A DNA stretch of 20,315 nucleotides from JAQBGV01 sp032128395. GTDB lineage: Bacteria > Planctomycetota > UBA8108 > UBA1146. The stretch is taken from the NCBI GenBank assembly GCA_032128395.1, contig JAQBGV010000208.1, positions 1 to 20,315 of the forward strand, written 5' to 3'. The notes below the pieces were generated by a model that saw only the letters and a program-made list of their open reading frames with translations, did no database searches and was not told the DNA's origin. This document shows, in pieces, positions 7,751 to 14,791 of this stretch (the stretch's first letter is position 1; each line of letters starts with the position of its first letter). The translations under genes were made by a program, and so were the position numbers.

Positions 7751-8593
7751 GTGACTCGCGAGGTCTTGCGGTTCGATGATCTGGAGCCGTTGCTGATGCT
7801 CCGGAACGGCAATAACCTCTACAAGGTGCCATTTCGACAGGGTGTCGCGGTTCTCAAGGTCTACTACGGCAGCCGAAACTCCGTCGAGATGGTGCTCAAG
7901 AGTTTCGAGAACGTCGTATTTGGCGGCCAGACATCCTACATGCCACGGACCCGGCTCCGCATCGAACGGGAGTGCCTCACGATCTGGGCGAAGCACGGCT
8001 TTCGGGTCTTCGATCGATACGACGAGGTCGAAGTGATCGCCCCCGGCTGCCCTCCCGGCGGGTACATGCTCCTCGAGTACGTCGATCGCCCGAAGCTGAA
8101 CGGATACCTCTCGGACGCATCGATCCCCGAGGAGGAGCGCCTCGCGACCTACCGTCGGTTCCTCGTTGAATGGGGACGCCGCCACGAAATCGCGATCCGA
8201 GAGCGTGAGCCGCGCCTCATCCATGAGAACGGCGACGGCAAGCACGTGATGATCCTCGAGGACGGCGGGTTCCTCTGGTTCGATTTCGAGATGGTGTACC
8301 GATCGCGCGATCGGGTCGCCGACCACGTGTCCCACGAGATCATCCAGTATCTCTGGAACCTTTTCAAATCGACGCCCCGAGAGCTCCGCGATGCACTGCT
8401 CGAAGCGACCGTCGATGAGTATCCCGACCGCGATCGCTTGTACCGCTCCTACGACCTGTTCCACCGCCACCCGAACCCTTTCCATCGCCTCGGCCGCGCG
8501 TTCGACCGGAACCTAGGAGCGCGGCGGAAGAAGACGAACTCCAAGTACCACGTGGCGCAGTGGCTCCGCGATCGCTTGGAGGCGACCGCGTGA
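7751..8593 (+). CDS. Kinase-fold (APH/Kdo-kinase-like) protein, probably catalytically atypical
   Basis: 280 aa from GTG 7751, immediately after AGGGAGGAA. Kinase-like landmarks: AVLKVYY with the ATP-lysine candidate K36, a hinge-like MLLEYVDRPK (106-115), and a metal-binding-loop equivalent FDFE with D178. The catalytic-loop equivalent reads IHENGDGKHVMI (157-168). Aligned to the HGDLHPGNIL pattern of phosphotransferases, the catalytic Asp is replaced by Asn160 and the metal-binding Asn by His165. The next gene is a paralog with the same Asn-to-His change, and the pair shares an RTRxRxE ... W-A-x-H-G-F block. The stop overlaps the next start (GTGA), so the two are one operon. The fold is inferred from motifs; the substrate is unknown, and a pseudokinase is possible. 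Confidence 0.7.
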   Translation: MTREVLRFDDLEPLLMLRNGNNLYKVPFRQGVAVLKVYYGSRNSVEMVLKSFENVVFGGQTSYMPRTRLRIERECLTIWAKHGFRVFDRYDEVEVIAPGCPPGGYMLLEYVDRPKLNGYLSDASIPEEERLATYRRFLVEWGRRHEIAIREREPRLIHENGDGKHVMILEDGGFLWFDFEMVYRSRDRVADHVSHEIIQYLWNLFKSTPRELRDALLEATVDEYPDRDRLYRSYDLFHRHPNPFHRLGRAFDRNLGARRKKTNSKYHVAQWLRDRLEATA

Positions 8594-9408
8594 GAGCGGA
8601 CGCTCCTCTCGCTCCCGACGGGCTCGAGGTGCTTCAGGCCGGCGGAGGGCACGGACTCGGGAACGCTCTCTATCTCGATCGTGCCGAGAGCGCTGTCCTC
8701 AAGATCTACAGACCCCGGAGGAGCCGTGCGCATGCCTGGCGCGAAGGACTTCGCAGCATCGCCCACCAAGTCTTCGAGGGAAAGCGCGGGACCGGCCCGC
8801 GCACGCGACAGCGCACCGAGTCGCTGGTCCTCCGACTTTGGGCCGCCCACGGCTTCGAAGTGCCGGCGGTCCTCGAGCGCTCCATCCCCGTCGGGATCAC
8901 AGACCCTGCGCTCTGGATCGAGTACTGCCCCGGCGAGACGCTCGATCGGGTGCTCGCAGGTCAAGAGCTCGATCTGAAAGGGGCCCGAGCACTCGTCTCA
9001 CGTCTCGCCGAGGCTCAGGCGCGCCGACATCGCCGGGCGGCCGACCTCGCCGAACCTCTCCTCACGATGGAACACGCGACGATCGTCCACCTCCTCGTCA
9101 GCGGCGAGCGCCTCGTCACGATCGACTTCGAGATCGCGTATCGGCGGAAGATCCCCGCCACCGATGCCCTCTCCCGCGAACTCGCGGGAACGCTGCGCTC
9201 CTTCTTTCGGAGGGTCCCGGAGCGAGGGCGAGAGCTCTTCGAAGTCTATGTCGATGGCTATCCCGAGCGAGACTTGCTGCGCGCGGCAGCCGAGTCGATC
9301 ACGCGGGGCGGTGGACTGGCAAGACAGGCGCGACGCTGGCAAGACGGGCGACGACCGAATCGTCCATCGAAGGTGGAAGTGATGGAGTCGGTACTGGAAC
9401 GACTGTGA
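8590..9408 (+). CDS. Second kinase-fold protein, paralog of the preceding gene
   Basis: 272 aa from GTG 8590, overlapping the preceding stop by 4 bases. It shares with its neighbour AVLKIY (K38), the RTRQRTE ... LWAAHGF block (71-89), a WIEYCPGETL hinge region (109-118) and VTIDFEIAY with D179. The catalytic-loop equivalent is MEHATIVHLLV (160-170): the catalytic Asp position is His162 and the metal-binding Asn position is His167. The paralogs align over most of their length, including a C-terminal helical part ending in a GYP/EYP-ERD motif (VDGYPERDLL versus VDEYPDRDRL). They may act as a heterodimer of atypical or inactive kinases; this is inference. No Shine-Dalgarno is evident, consistent with translational coupling. 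Confidence 0.7.
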   Translation: MRADAPLAPDGLEVLQAGGGHGLGNALYLDRAESAVLKIYRPRRSRAHAWREGLRSIAHQVFEGKRGTGPRTRQRTESLVLRLWAAHGFEVPAVLERSIPVGITDPALWIEYCPGETLDRVLAGQELDLKGARALVSRLAEAQARRHRRAADLAEPLLTMEHATIVHLLVSGERLVTIDFEIAYRRKIPATDALSRELAGTLRSFFRRVPERGRELFEVYVDGYPERDLLRAAAESITRGGGLARQARRWQDGRRPNRPSKVEVMESVLERL

Positions 9409-9497
9409 TCGCGCGAGGACTGGCTCCGCACTGCGGTGCCTGTCCCATGTACTCGGCTGCAGATAGAGATCCAGACCCAGGCTCGGACCCGGCTGAA

Positions 9498-9511
9498 CAC
9501 CCTCCGGGGTG
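9498..9511 (+). terminator. Small UNCG-tetraloop hairpin between convergent genes, possible terminator element
   Basis: CACCC and GGGTG flank a TCCG loop, a stable cUNCGg-type hairpin, in the 108-bp gap between the kinase pair and the convergent TPR gene. There is no T-run on either side, so intrinsic termination is doubtful. Nothing else is visible in this gap. Confidence 0.25.
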
Positions 9512-9516
9512 ACCGC

Positions 9517-10293
9517 TCACTCCTTCAGCAACTTTTCCAGTCCACGAAACCGGGTGAGGGACCGCTCGTCGCCGAGCGCCTCCGCCGTCCGGAGGCCATC
9601 CGTGATCAGAGCCTTCGCCCGGGGCTTCCGACCGAGCTCCAGACAGAGTTCGGCGAGCTCCGCCTCGAGGCGGAGGGCGGATCCCGTCAGGCCGAGTTCA
9701 CGATAGATCAGTCGGCTGCGAGCGAACGCAGTGACGGCTTCCTCTTTCAGGCCGAGACTCCTGAGCGCTGCGGCTTCAGCCTGGAGTCCCATCGCGGTAC
9801 CCCACCAGTCGCCGAGCGGTTCCGCGAGTTCACGACACTCGCGCCCCTTCTCTAGGGCCATTTCCAACTCCTCGGCGCGGAGGTGACCCCTCGAGGCGCC
9901 GAATGCGGCCTGTCCGGACCGGAACCGCTTCTTCTCCCCGTCGCTCCAACCGGCGAAGCTCGTCACGTAGTCGAGGACACGCCGGCGTCCGGTCGCTTCG
10001 ACCGCCGCATCGGCGCCGCGGAGCGCGCGCGCGATGAGCTTGTCGATCTCATCCCGCTTCGCCTCTCCCTCCTTCTCCCACAGGGCGAGACTCCCCTCGA
10101 GATCGTTGTCGAGCACCGGGATCACCTGTTCGGGATGTTCACGAAATAGGGCGATGATGCCGGCGCGGTCTCCCGCGGCGTCTAGGGTGGCGAACTGCTC
10201 CTCGGTCGAAGTGGGCTTCGCACCCTCTTGGGCCGTGAGGGAGGGCACCAGGTTCAGAGTGAGCACGATCACGAACGCGAGGCGACGATGCAT
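9517..10293 (-). CDS. Exported TPR-like protein downstream of selD
   Basis: 258 aa from ATG 10293, with GGAGG 6 bases upstream. The signal peptide is clear (MHRRLAFVIVLTLNLVPSLTAQ, likely cleaved after LTA or TAQ). The mature part is helical: a charged N-terminal half (EEQFATLDAAGDRAGIIALF), then three or four helix pairs with TPR spacing (AMGLQAEAAALRSLGLKEEA, ALRLEAELAELCLELGRKPR). It lies 79 bp downstream of selD in the same direction and is probably the last gene of the DUF3108-selA-selD unit. Whether it has any part in selenium metabolism cannot be told from sequence; many TPR proteins are simple passengers. The open frame upstream of 10293 is selD sequence in the wrong frame. Confidence 0.8.
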   Translation of the reverse strand: MHRRLAFVIVLTLNLVPSLTAQEGAKPTSTEEQFATLDAAGDRAGIIALFREHPEQVIPVLDNDLEGSLALWEKEGEAKRDEIDKLIARALRGADAAVEATGRRRVLDYVTSFAGWSDGEKKRFRSGQAAFGASRGHLRAEELEMALEKGRECRELAEPLGDWWGTAMGLQAEAAALRSLGLKEEAVTAFARSRLIYRELGLTGSALRLEAELAELCLELGRKPRAKALITDGLRTAEALGDERSLTRFRGLEKLLKE

Positions 10294-10372
10294 CGGGGAC
10301 CTCCGAGGATGGGGATCGATGGGTGTACCGGATGGAGGGGCGATTTCCCAGGGAGACCGGGAACAGGGCCAC

Positions 10373-11434
10373 CTACGCGGCGCCAGTGCCCAGTCGGATC
10401 GTCGTTCCCTCCTGACGTTCGACCACCTCGCCGATGACCACCGCGCAGGGCGTGCCATACTCGACGCACGCGGCGAGGAGGGTCTCGACCTGCTCCTCGG
10501 CAACCGCGATGAGGAGCCCCCCCGAGGTTTCGGAATCGAACGCGATCGCGGCGATGTCTCCAGGGACCGCGGAGTCGACCGCGATCCGTTCGCCGAGGAA
10601 GTGCCGGTTGCGATTCGCGCCCCCGGAGAGGACGCCGCGCTCGGCAAGATCGCGGGCTCCCGAGGTGAAGGGGAGCTTCGTGGCATCGATCACCAGGGTG
10701 ACCTCCGAAGCCGTCGCCATCTCGGTGCCGTGTCCGAGGAGACCGAACCCCGTGATGTCGGTGGCGGCGTGCGCGTTCACCCTGGCCATGGCGGCTGCCG
10801 CGCCGGCATTCAGCGTTGCCATCGTCTCGATCGCCTTCTGGATGTCGGACTCGTTCGCTTTCTGCCTCTGGATCCCGGTCGAGAGCGCCCCCATTCCGAG
10901 CGGCTTGGTCAGGATCAGTCGGTCGCCAGGGCGGGCGCCACCGTTCTTGATGATGCGGTCGGGGTGAATGAGACCGGTGACCGCCAGGCCATACTTCACC
11001 TCGGCATCCTCGACCGAGTGCCCTCCGAGGAGAGCGGTGTTCGACTCCACGAGCTTCTCCGCTCCGCCGGCGAGAATTTCGCCCAAGACCTCGAGGGGCA
11101 GCTTCCCGCGGGGAAACCCGACGAGGTTGAGTGCGCAGAACGGTTCCGCCCCCATCGCGTATATGTCGGAGAGCGCGTTGGCCGCGGCGATCCTTCCGAA
11201 GTCGCGCGGGTCGTCGACGATCGGGGGAAAGAAGTCGATGCTCTGGACGAGCGCCAGACCAGGGGCGACACGGATCACCCCAGCATCGTCGAGGGTCTCC
11301 GGACCATGGAGCACCTCGGGGCGCGTCGGGAACGAGAGTTGATCGAGAATCTGGACCAGATCCCCCGGCGGAAGCTTGGCAGCTCAGCCGGCGCAGGACG
11401 CGTACTTCGTCAGCCGAAGCTTCTTCTTCAGCAC
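10373..11434 (-). CDS. selD: Selenide, water dikinase SelD, itself a selenoprotein (in-frame TGA = Sec17)
   Basis: SelD makes selenophosphate from selenide and ATP for Sec-tRNA synthesis. The long frame after 11314 (IDFFPPIVDDPRDFGRIAA, NALSDIYAMGAEP, GHSVEDAEVKYGL, DITGFGLLGHGTEM) is unmistakable SelD but lacks the active site. Reading upstream in the same frame through TGA 11386-11384 gives LRLTKYASCAG-U-AAKLPPGDL, the exact SelD catalytic motif, with the TGA at residue 17 and Lys at residue 20 when GTG 11434 is the start. E. coli has Cys17 and Lys20. The full length is 353 aa, as expected for the family. A weak AAGGGAAG precedes the GTG. A SECIS-like hairpin follows the TGA. selA ends 77 bp upstream and tRNA-Sec is nearby, so recoding is available. 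Automatic callers would start at 11314 and miss the active site. Confidence 0.93.
11345..11365 (-). promoter_or_regulatory. Bacterial SECIS-like hairpin of selD
   Basis: On the minus strand, 18 nt after the TGA, GGGGATCTG pairs with CAGATTCTC (9 pairs, two of them G-U) around a GTC loop. The apex reads CTGGTCCAG, close to the E. coli fdhF SECIS apex with its conserved G and U bound by SelB. The loop begins at nucleotide 28 after the UGA, within the usual range for bacterial SECIS elements. It overlaps codons for G-D-L-V-Q-I-L. Confidence 0.75.
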
Positions 11435-11511
11435 GGTCTTCCCTTCGGGTCTCGTAGGCGAGACATCTTCTCCTTGGTCGAGCGAGACATCCAGAGTGAA
11501 GACTCGGGCTG

Positions 11512-12915
11512 CTAGGCGTGGATCTCCCGCAACCGAATTGTTATGGCCGGGACGTCCTCGTCATCGAAGGTCCGGACGTCTAGACGTACCGCGTCGTCGC
11601 GCACCACCGGAAAGATCGTCGGGGTACCGGAGCGCAGAAGTCGAGCGAGTTCTGTCGCGGAATGGCGCTCGGAGGCGAGTCGGACCGCGCGCGACTCGAT
11701 CTCGCGGGTGGGGAGCGAGCCGCTCCCCGCGAGGGCGCGATGCGATTCGACTTTTGCTGCGAGGCCCGGAATTCCCGCCAGGGCCGTCGATAGGGCGAGG
11801 GCGCGTGGTTCGAGGCTCTCCGCGGTCGCGAGCAGGCGCCGGAGGGCCGGGATTCGCTCGACCGCGGCATCCGGGCCCGCGCGGTAGATCCGCAGGGTCG
11901 CCTCGAGGGCGACATAGGTGAGGCGGCCAGGGCGCATCGCTCGGTAGAGGGGGTGCTTCCGGCACTGCTCTACCAGCTCACGTTTTCCGACGATGATCCC
12001 CGACTGCGGCCCGCCGAGGAGCTTGTCCCCGGAGAAACAGACGAGGTCGCACCCTGCGCCGACCGAATCCGAGACGAGCGATTCTCCGGGGCGCCCCCGG
12101 CTCGCGAGGTCGATCAGGCACCCGGAGCCGAGGTCGTGGACCACCGGTCGGCCGACGCGCCTTCCGATCTCGACCAATTCCGGGATTCCGACCTCCTCGG
12201 TGAACCCGACCACACGGTAGTTCGAGGTGTGCACCTTGAGGATCATCGCGACGTCGTCGTCGACCGCACTCTCGTAGTCGTGCGGATGGGTGCGATTCGT
12301 CGTGCCGACCCCGACCAGCTTCGCGCCCCCCTCCTCCATGATCTCGGGGACCCGGAACGATCCGCCGATCTCGACCATCTCCCCGCGGGAGAGGAGGACC
12401 TTCCGGCCGCGGGCCAGGGCTGCGATGAGGAGCAGCGTCGCCCCCGCGTTGTTGTTGACGATGGTCGCGTCCTCGGCACCGGTGCACTCGCGAAGGAGCG
12501 CCGCGCACCCTTCGTCGCGACCACCGCGTTGTCCGGTCTCCGGATCGACCTCGATTCGCAGCGGGTGTTGCACCCGCGCGGCGATCATCTCAGCGACCTC
12601 GGGGGCGATCGGCGAGCGTCCAAGTCCGGTGTGCAACACGACCCCGGTCGCGTTGATCACCGGCCGGTAGTACGGAATTGCACGGGCGGTGAGGAGCAGG
12701 CGAACTGCGTTCTCGATCGACGGGGTCTCGACCTCGTCCGCGGTGAGTCTGCCGTTCGCGCCGCGTCGACGGATGGCTTCGAGGACCTCACGGACTCCGG
12801 CGAGCACCTCGGAACGGGAGTGTTTCTCGACGAGCGGTGTGAATCGCTCGTCGGCGAGCAGACGGTCGACCTGAGGGAGGCGACGGAGTAGTTCGCCAGG
12901 GGAGCGGTGGGCCAT
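11512..12915 (-). CDS. selA: L-seryl-tRNA(Sec) selenium transferase SelA
   Basis: 467 aa from ATG 12915. SelA is a PLP enzyme that converts Ser-tRNA(Sec) to Sec-tRNA(Sec) using selenophosphate, as a large cytosolic decamer in E. coli. Visible: an N-terminal helical tRNA-binding part (LLRRLPQVDRLLADERF), the INATGVVLHTGLGRSP motif (88-102), TIVNNNAGAT (151-160), VVHDLGSGCLID (258-269), and FSGDKLLGGPQSG with the PLP lysine at K298. The C-terminal small domain ends FDDEDVPAITIRLREI. The gene starts 4 bp after the stop of the DUF3108 gene and is followed by selD after 77 bp, so it is mid-operon. All key residues are present. selB, also required, is not in this window. Confidence 0.97.
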   Translation of the reverse strand: MAHRSPGELLRRLPQVDRLLADERFTPLVEKHSRSEVLAGVREVLEAIRRRGANGRLTADEVETPSIENAVRLLLTARAIPYYRPVINATGVVLHTGLGRSPIAPEVAEMIAARVQHPLRIEVDPETGQRGGRDEGCAALLRECTGAEDATIVNNNAGATLLLIAALARGRKVLLSRGEMVEIGGSFRVPEIMEEGGAKLVGVGTTNRTHPHDYESAVDDDVAMILKVHTSNYRVVGFTEEVGIPELVEIGRRVGRPVVHDLGSGCLIDLASRGRPGESLVSDSVGAGCDLVCFSGDKLLGGPQSGIIVGKRELVEQCRKHPLYRAMRPGRLTYVALEATLRIYRAGPDAAVERIPALRRLLATAESLEPRALALSTALAGIPGLAAKVESHRALAGSGSLPTREIESRAVRLASERHSATELARLLRSGTPTIFPVVRDDAVRLDVRTFDDEDVPAITIRLREIHA

Positions 12916-12919
12916 CGGC

Positions 12920-13900
12920 CTATTCCGGCTTCAGGTCAATTTTCTCGAGTTCGATCTCGGCGTGGAGATCGAGGAAAGCGAATGGAATGGTCCCCTCGAT
13001 CAACACCGGTCGTCGGGTCACCCGGTCGACCCAGATATGGATCGCCCCGTTCAGCCCGAACAACCCGCTGAACTCCTCCTTCTCCGCGCTATCGTCGGCG
13101 GGGAGCGGCTCGAGAACCAGCTCGACCGCGTCGAACGTGCCGGCGGCTACTTCGACACGCTTCTCACGGCGGGCGTGCACCCGGACGTTCCAGCGGCGCG
13201 TATCATTGACGATCGGGATCACCACCGGTTCCGCTTCGGGCGAGAATTCGATCTGCCGCGCGATGTAGACCGCGGAGAGGAGGTCGTAGTAGGAGTCGCC
13301 GAATCGATGTTCGGTGCGAGTCTGCCAGGCGTAATGCTCGAGGTGCCGGCAATCATTGTCGTCGCAATGAACCCGTTCCGTCCCCCAGGGGATCGGCCCG
13401 TGCATCTTCGCCTGCTTGATCCGATGCGTCGGGTCCAGACAGTTCTGGTCCTTGCAGTGCTTCAGCCGCAGGAAGCTCGCACCATCTTGGTGGAACACGA
13501 GCTTCTTGGTGCGACGCTCGGTTCCGCGCTCGGAGACCTCGTGTACCGCCGGGCGAAGAGTCCCCTCGTCGAGGGTCGAACAGATCCGAGTGTTCAGCTC
13601 GTAGCCGAACTTGGTGCCGTGAGCCCGCGCTTCGAGGGTCGGGCGACCCTCGTCGTCGAGCATGGCTCGCAGAGTTGCTCGCCCGACGTTGAAGCCGATC
13701 CCTGCTCGCTCGACGCGACCGCGGTACACCAAGGTCTCGCCATAGGGGAGATTCTCGAGTTGGTACTCCGGTCGGGAGACGACCCCCTGCTCGCGGGCGA
13801 CAGCCTCGGGAGTCACAGCCCCGCTCGTGGAGGCAGTGTGGATGGGGAACGCCGAAAAGGCGCTCGCGAAGAGCACCAAGGAGAGGAACAGATGCGACAC
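12920..13900 (-). CDS. Exported DUF3108-domain protein with two CX4C motifs, first gene of the sel operon
   Basis: 326 aa from GTG 13900, with GGAG 9 bases upstream. A signal peptide is visible (FLSLVLFASAFSAFP). The body, beginning LPYGETLVYRGRVERAGIGFNVG, is the typical opening of DUF3108, a periplasmic beta-rich domain; a later segment (RREKRVEVAAGTFDAVELVLEPL, FGLNGAIHIWVDRVTRRPVLIEG) is also characteristic. Unusual are two similar Cys motifs, CKDQNC (149-154) and CDDNDC (179-184), both with acidic neighbours, which could bind a metal or form disulfides. The stop lies 4 bp before the selA start, so the gene is co-transcribed with selA. DUF3108 function is unknown; a link to selenium is only suggested by position. 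Confidence 0.8.
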   Translation of the reverse strand: MSHLFLSLVLFASAFSAFPIHTASTSGAVTPEAVAREQGVVSRPEYQLENLPYGETLVYRGRVERAGIGFNVGRATLRAMLDDEGRPTLEARAHGTKFGYELNTRICSTLDEGTLRPAVHEVSERGTERRTKKLVFHQDGASFLRLKHCKDQNCLDPTHRIKQAKMHGPIPWGTERVHCDDNDCRHLEHYAWQTRTEHRFGDSYYDLLSAVYIARQIEFSPEAEPVVIPIVNDTRRWNVRVHARREKRVEVAAGTFDAVELVLEPLPADDSAEKEEFSGLFGLNGAIHIWVDRVTRRPVLIEGTIPFAFLDLHAEIELEKIDLKPE

Positions 13901-14082
13901 TGCGAACCGCTCCGTTCTGATCCACGACCTCGAATCCCGGCGAACGCCGCACGAGCGATCGGGTCTCGGACCCGTGGCGTACAGCCATCGATGGTACCCC
14001 GCACTGGGATCCGCGACAACGCGAGGAACGCGATGTTCTGTTCCCGAACGACGCGCAGCGCCCGGAATTCGGCCCTTTTTGC

Positions 14083-14113
14083 TTGCCTCTCCAAGTGGCA
14101 GTCCGCCTATACT
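14083..14113 (+). promoter_or_regulatory. Promoter of the HU gene
   Basis: TATACT (14108-14113) is a strong -10; TTGCCT (14083-14088) is a moderate -35 with a long 19-bp spacer. Transcription from here would give a leader of about 150 nt before the GTG at 14270. Confidence 0.5.
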
Positions 14114-14229
14114 CTGCCCAAGGCCGCGTCGTTGCTGGCCGGGAGCGAGATCGCCCCGGTACCTCGGAGCGGCTGACCGAAACTCCCGATTTTCCGCTTC
14201 GGGGGCTCCGGCGCATCAGGATTGGGGAA

Positions 14230-14247
14230 GAGCGGGGTGACCCGCTC
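14230..14247 (+). promoter_or_regulatory. GNRA-tetraloop hairpin in the HU leader
   Basis: GAGCGGG and CCCGCTC pair perfectly (7 bp) around GTGA, a GNRA-type loop. The hairpin ends 7 bases before the Shine-Dalgarno AAGGGAG (14255-14261), leaving it exposed. It may stabilise the mRNA or serve as a protein-binding site. Confidence 0.45.
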
Positions 14248-14269
14248 CTAGGGGAAGGGAGATCCTCAC

Positions 14270-14539
14270 GTGAACAAGGCGGATCTGGTCGAGATGGTGG
14301 CAGAAGCCCTCGACGAGTCGAAGGCGGGTGCTGAGCGCTGCGTGAACGCAGTGCTCGAGTGCGTCCGGAAGGGTACGAAGAAGGACAAAGCCTGCTCGAT
14401 CATCGGCTTTGGTACCTTCTCGGTGAAGAAGCGTAAGGCGCGGGTCGGACGTAACCCGCAGACCGGCGCGGCGATCAAAATCAAGGCGTCGACCACGGTC
14501 GGCTTCAAGCCGAGCAAGAAGTTCAAAGAGTTCGTGTAG
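14270..14539 (+). CDS. DNA-binding protein HU
   Basis: 89 aa from GTG 14270, with AAGGGAG 8 bases upstream. It is a full-length HU/IHF family histone-like protein: MNKADLVEMVAEAL start, helical dimerisation half, GFGTFSVKKRKARVGRNPQTG (the beta-arm base and the RNPQTG tip, where Pro intercalates into DNA), then IKIKAS ... VGFKPSKKFKEFV at the end. It acts as a dimer, bending and compacting DNA. It stands alone, with a promoter, a leader and tandem terminators. The symbol is left blank because HU and IHF subunits cannot be told apart safely, although the single-gene context and sequence favour HU. Confidence 0.96.
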   Translation: MNKADLVEMVAEALDESKAGAERCVNAVLECVRKGTKKDKACSIIGFGTFSVKKRKARVGRNPQTGAAIKIKASTTVGFKPSKKFKEFV

Positions 14540-14550
14540 CGAGAGCGAGC

Positions 14551-14578
14551 GCCCGTCCTCCCCTTGGGGAGGACGGGC
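14551..14578 (+). terminator. Strong GC hairpin after the HU gene
   Basis: Arms GCCCGTCCTCCCC and GGGGAGGACGGGC are perfectly complementary, giving at least 12 bp with a CTTG loop. They start 11 bp after the HU stop. The following sequence is only moderately T-rich (AATTCTTT), so this may act with the next hairpin. Confidence 0.8.
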
Positions 14579-14585
14579 GGAATTC

Positions 14586-14619
14586 TTTGCTTCAACCGCT
14601 GACGCGGTTGAGAGCGGGT
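14586..14619 (+). repeat. Tandem terminator repeat, unit 1
   Basis: A 34-bp unit, identical to 14623-14656, with 37-bp periodicity. It contains the TCAACCGC/GCGGTTGA stem. Confidence 0.9.
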
Positions 14620-14625
14620 TTTTTT
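14589..14625 (+). terminator. Second hairpin with T7 tail after HU
   Basis: TCAACCGC and GCGGTTGA pair around TGAC, extended by GCT/AGC with one bulged G, followed by GGG and seven Ts (14619-14625). This is a standard rho-independent terminator. Its sequence is repeated immediately downstream. Confidence 0.8.
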
Positions 14626-14656
14626 GCTTCAACCGCTGACGCGGTTGAGAGCGGGT
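14623..14656 (+). repeat. Tandem terminator repeat, unit 2
   Basis: An exact copy of 14586-14619. It keeps the stem but is followed by CGAC instead of a T-run, so it has probably lost terminator function. Confidence 0.9.
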
Positions 14657-14660
14657 CGAC

Positions 14661-14681
14661 TCGGGGTCTCGGGATATCCAC
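14661..14681 (+). repeat. Direct repeat with GGATATCC palindrome, copy 1
   Basis: A 21-bp element ending CGGGATATCCAC, matching 14713-14733 with two mismatches. It lies between the HU terminators and the 3' end of priA, where no gene is supported. Confidence 0.75.
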
Positions 14682-14712
14682 GCTCACCGCCGGCGCGATG
14701 AACAGCCTTCAG

Positions 14713-14733
14713 CCGGGGTCACGGGATATCCAC
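14713..14733 (+). repeat. Direct repeat with GGATATCC palindrome, copy 2
   Basis: The second copy, 52 bp from the first. A dyad CACCGA/TCGGTG (14731-14745) overlaps its end. The purpose is unknown. Confidence 0.75.
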
Positions 14734-14791
14734 CGAACATCGGTGCTCTACCCTTCGCTTCGGCCCTGTGTTTTTTCGCTCACATTTTCGA

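Larger units (their letters stand above)
13901..14269. other. 369-bp divergent intergenic region between the sel operon and HU
   Basis: No gene is supported here. The right half holds the HU promoter and leader. The left half must hold the promoter of the DUF3108-selA-selD operon, but I could not find a convincing -35/-10 pair on the minus strand. Two short dyads are present: CGGGTC/GACCCG at 13960-13974 and CCATCGATGG at 13985-13994. Either could be chance in GC-rich DNA. Confidence 0.5.

Noticed and set aside
11315..11434. selD as a 5'-truncated pseudogene beginning at 11314
   Set aside because: The frame continues upstream with the conserved catalytic motif, interrupted only by one TGA exactly at the Sec/Cys position, with a SECIS-like hairpin and Sec genes nearby.
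10034..11515. Long open frame on the + strand opposite selD
   Set aside because: It is antisense to a clearly recognisable gene and its translation has no protein-like pattern; long shadow frames are expected at this G+C content.
13985..13994. CCATCGATGG palindrome as operator of the sel operon
   Set aside because: A single 10-bp palindrome without a second copy or recognisable promoter nearby is too weak.
12962..14176. 404-codon open frame on the + strand opposite the DUF3108 gene
   Set aside because: It is a shadow of the DUF3108 gene and crosses the intergenic region; there is no ribosome site and no recognisable domain.
14586..14733. CRISPR array
   Set aside because: There are only two copies of each of two different repeats, with no regular repeat-spacer structure and no cas genes.
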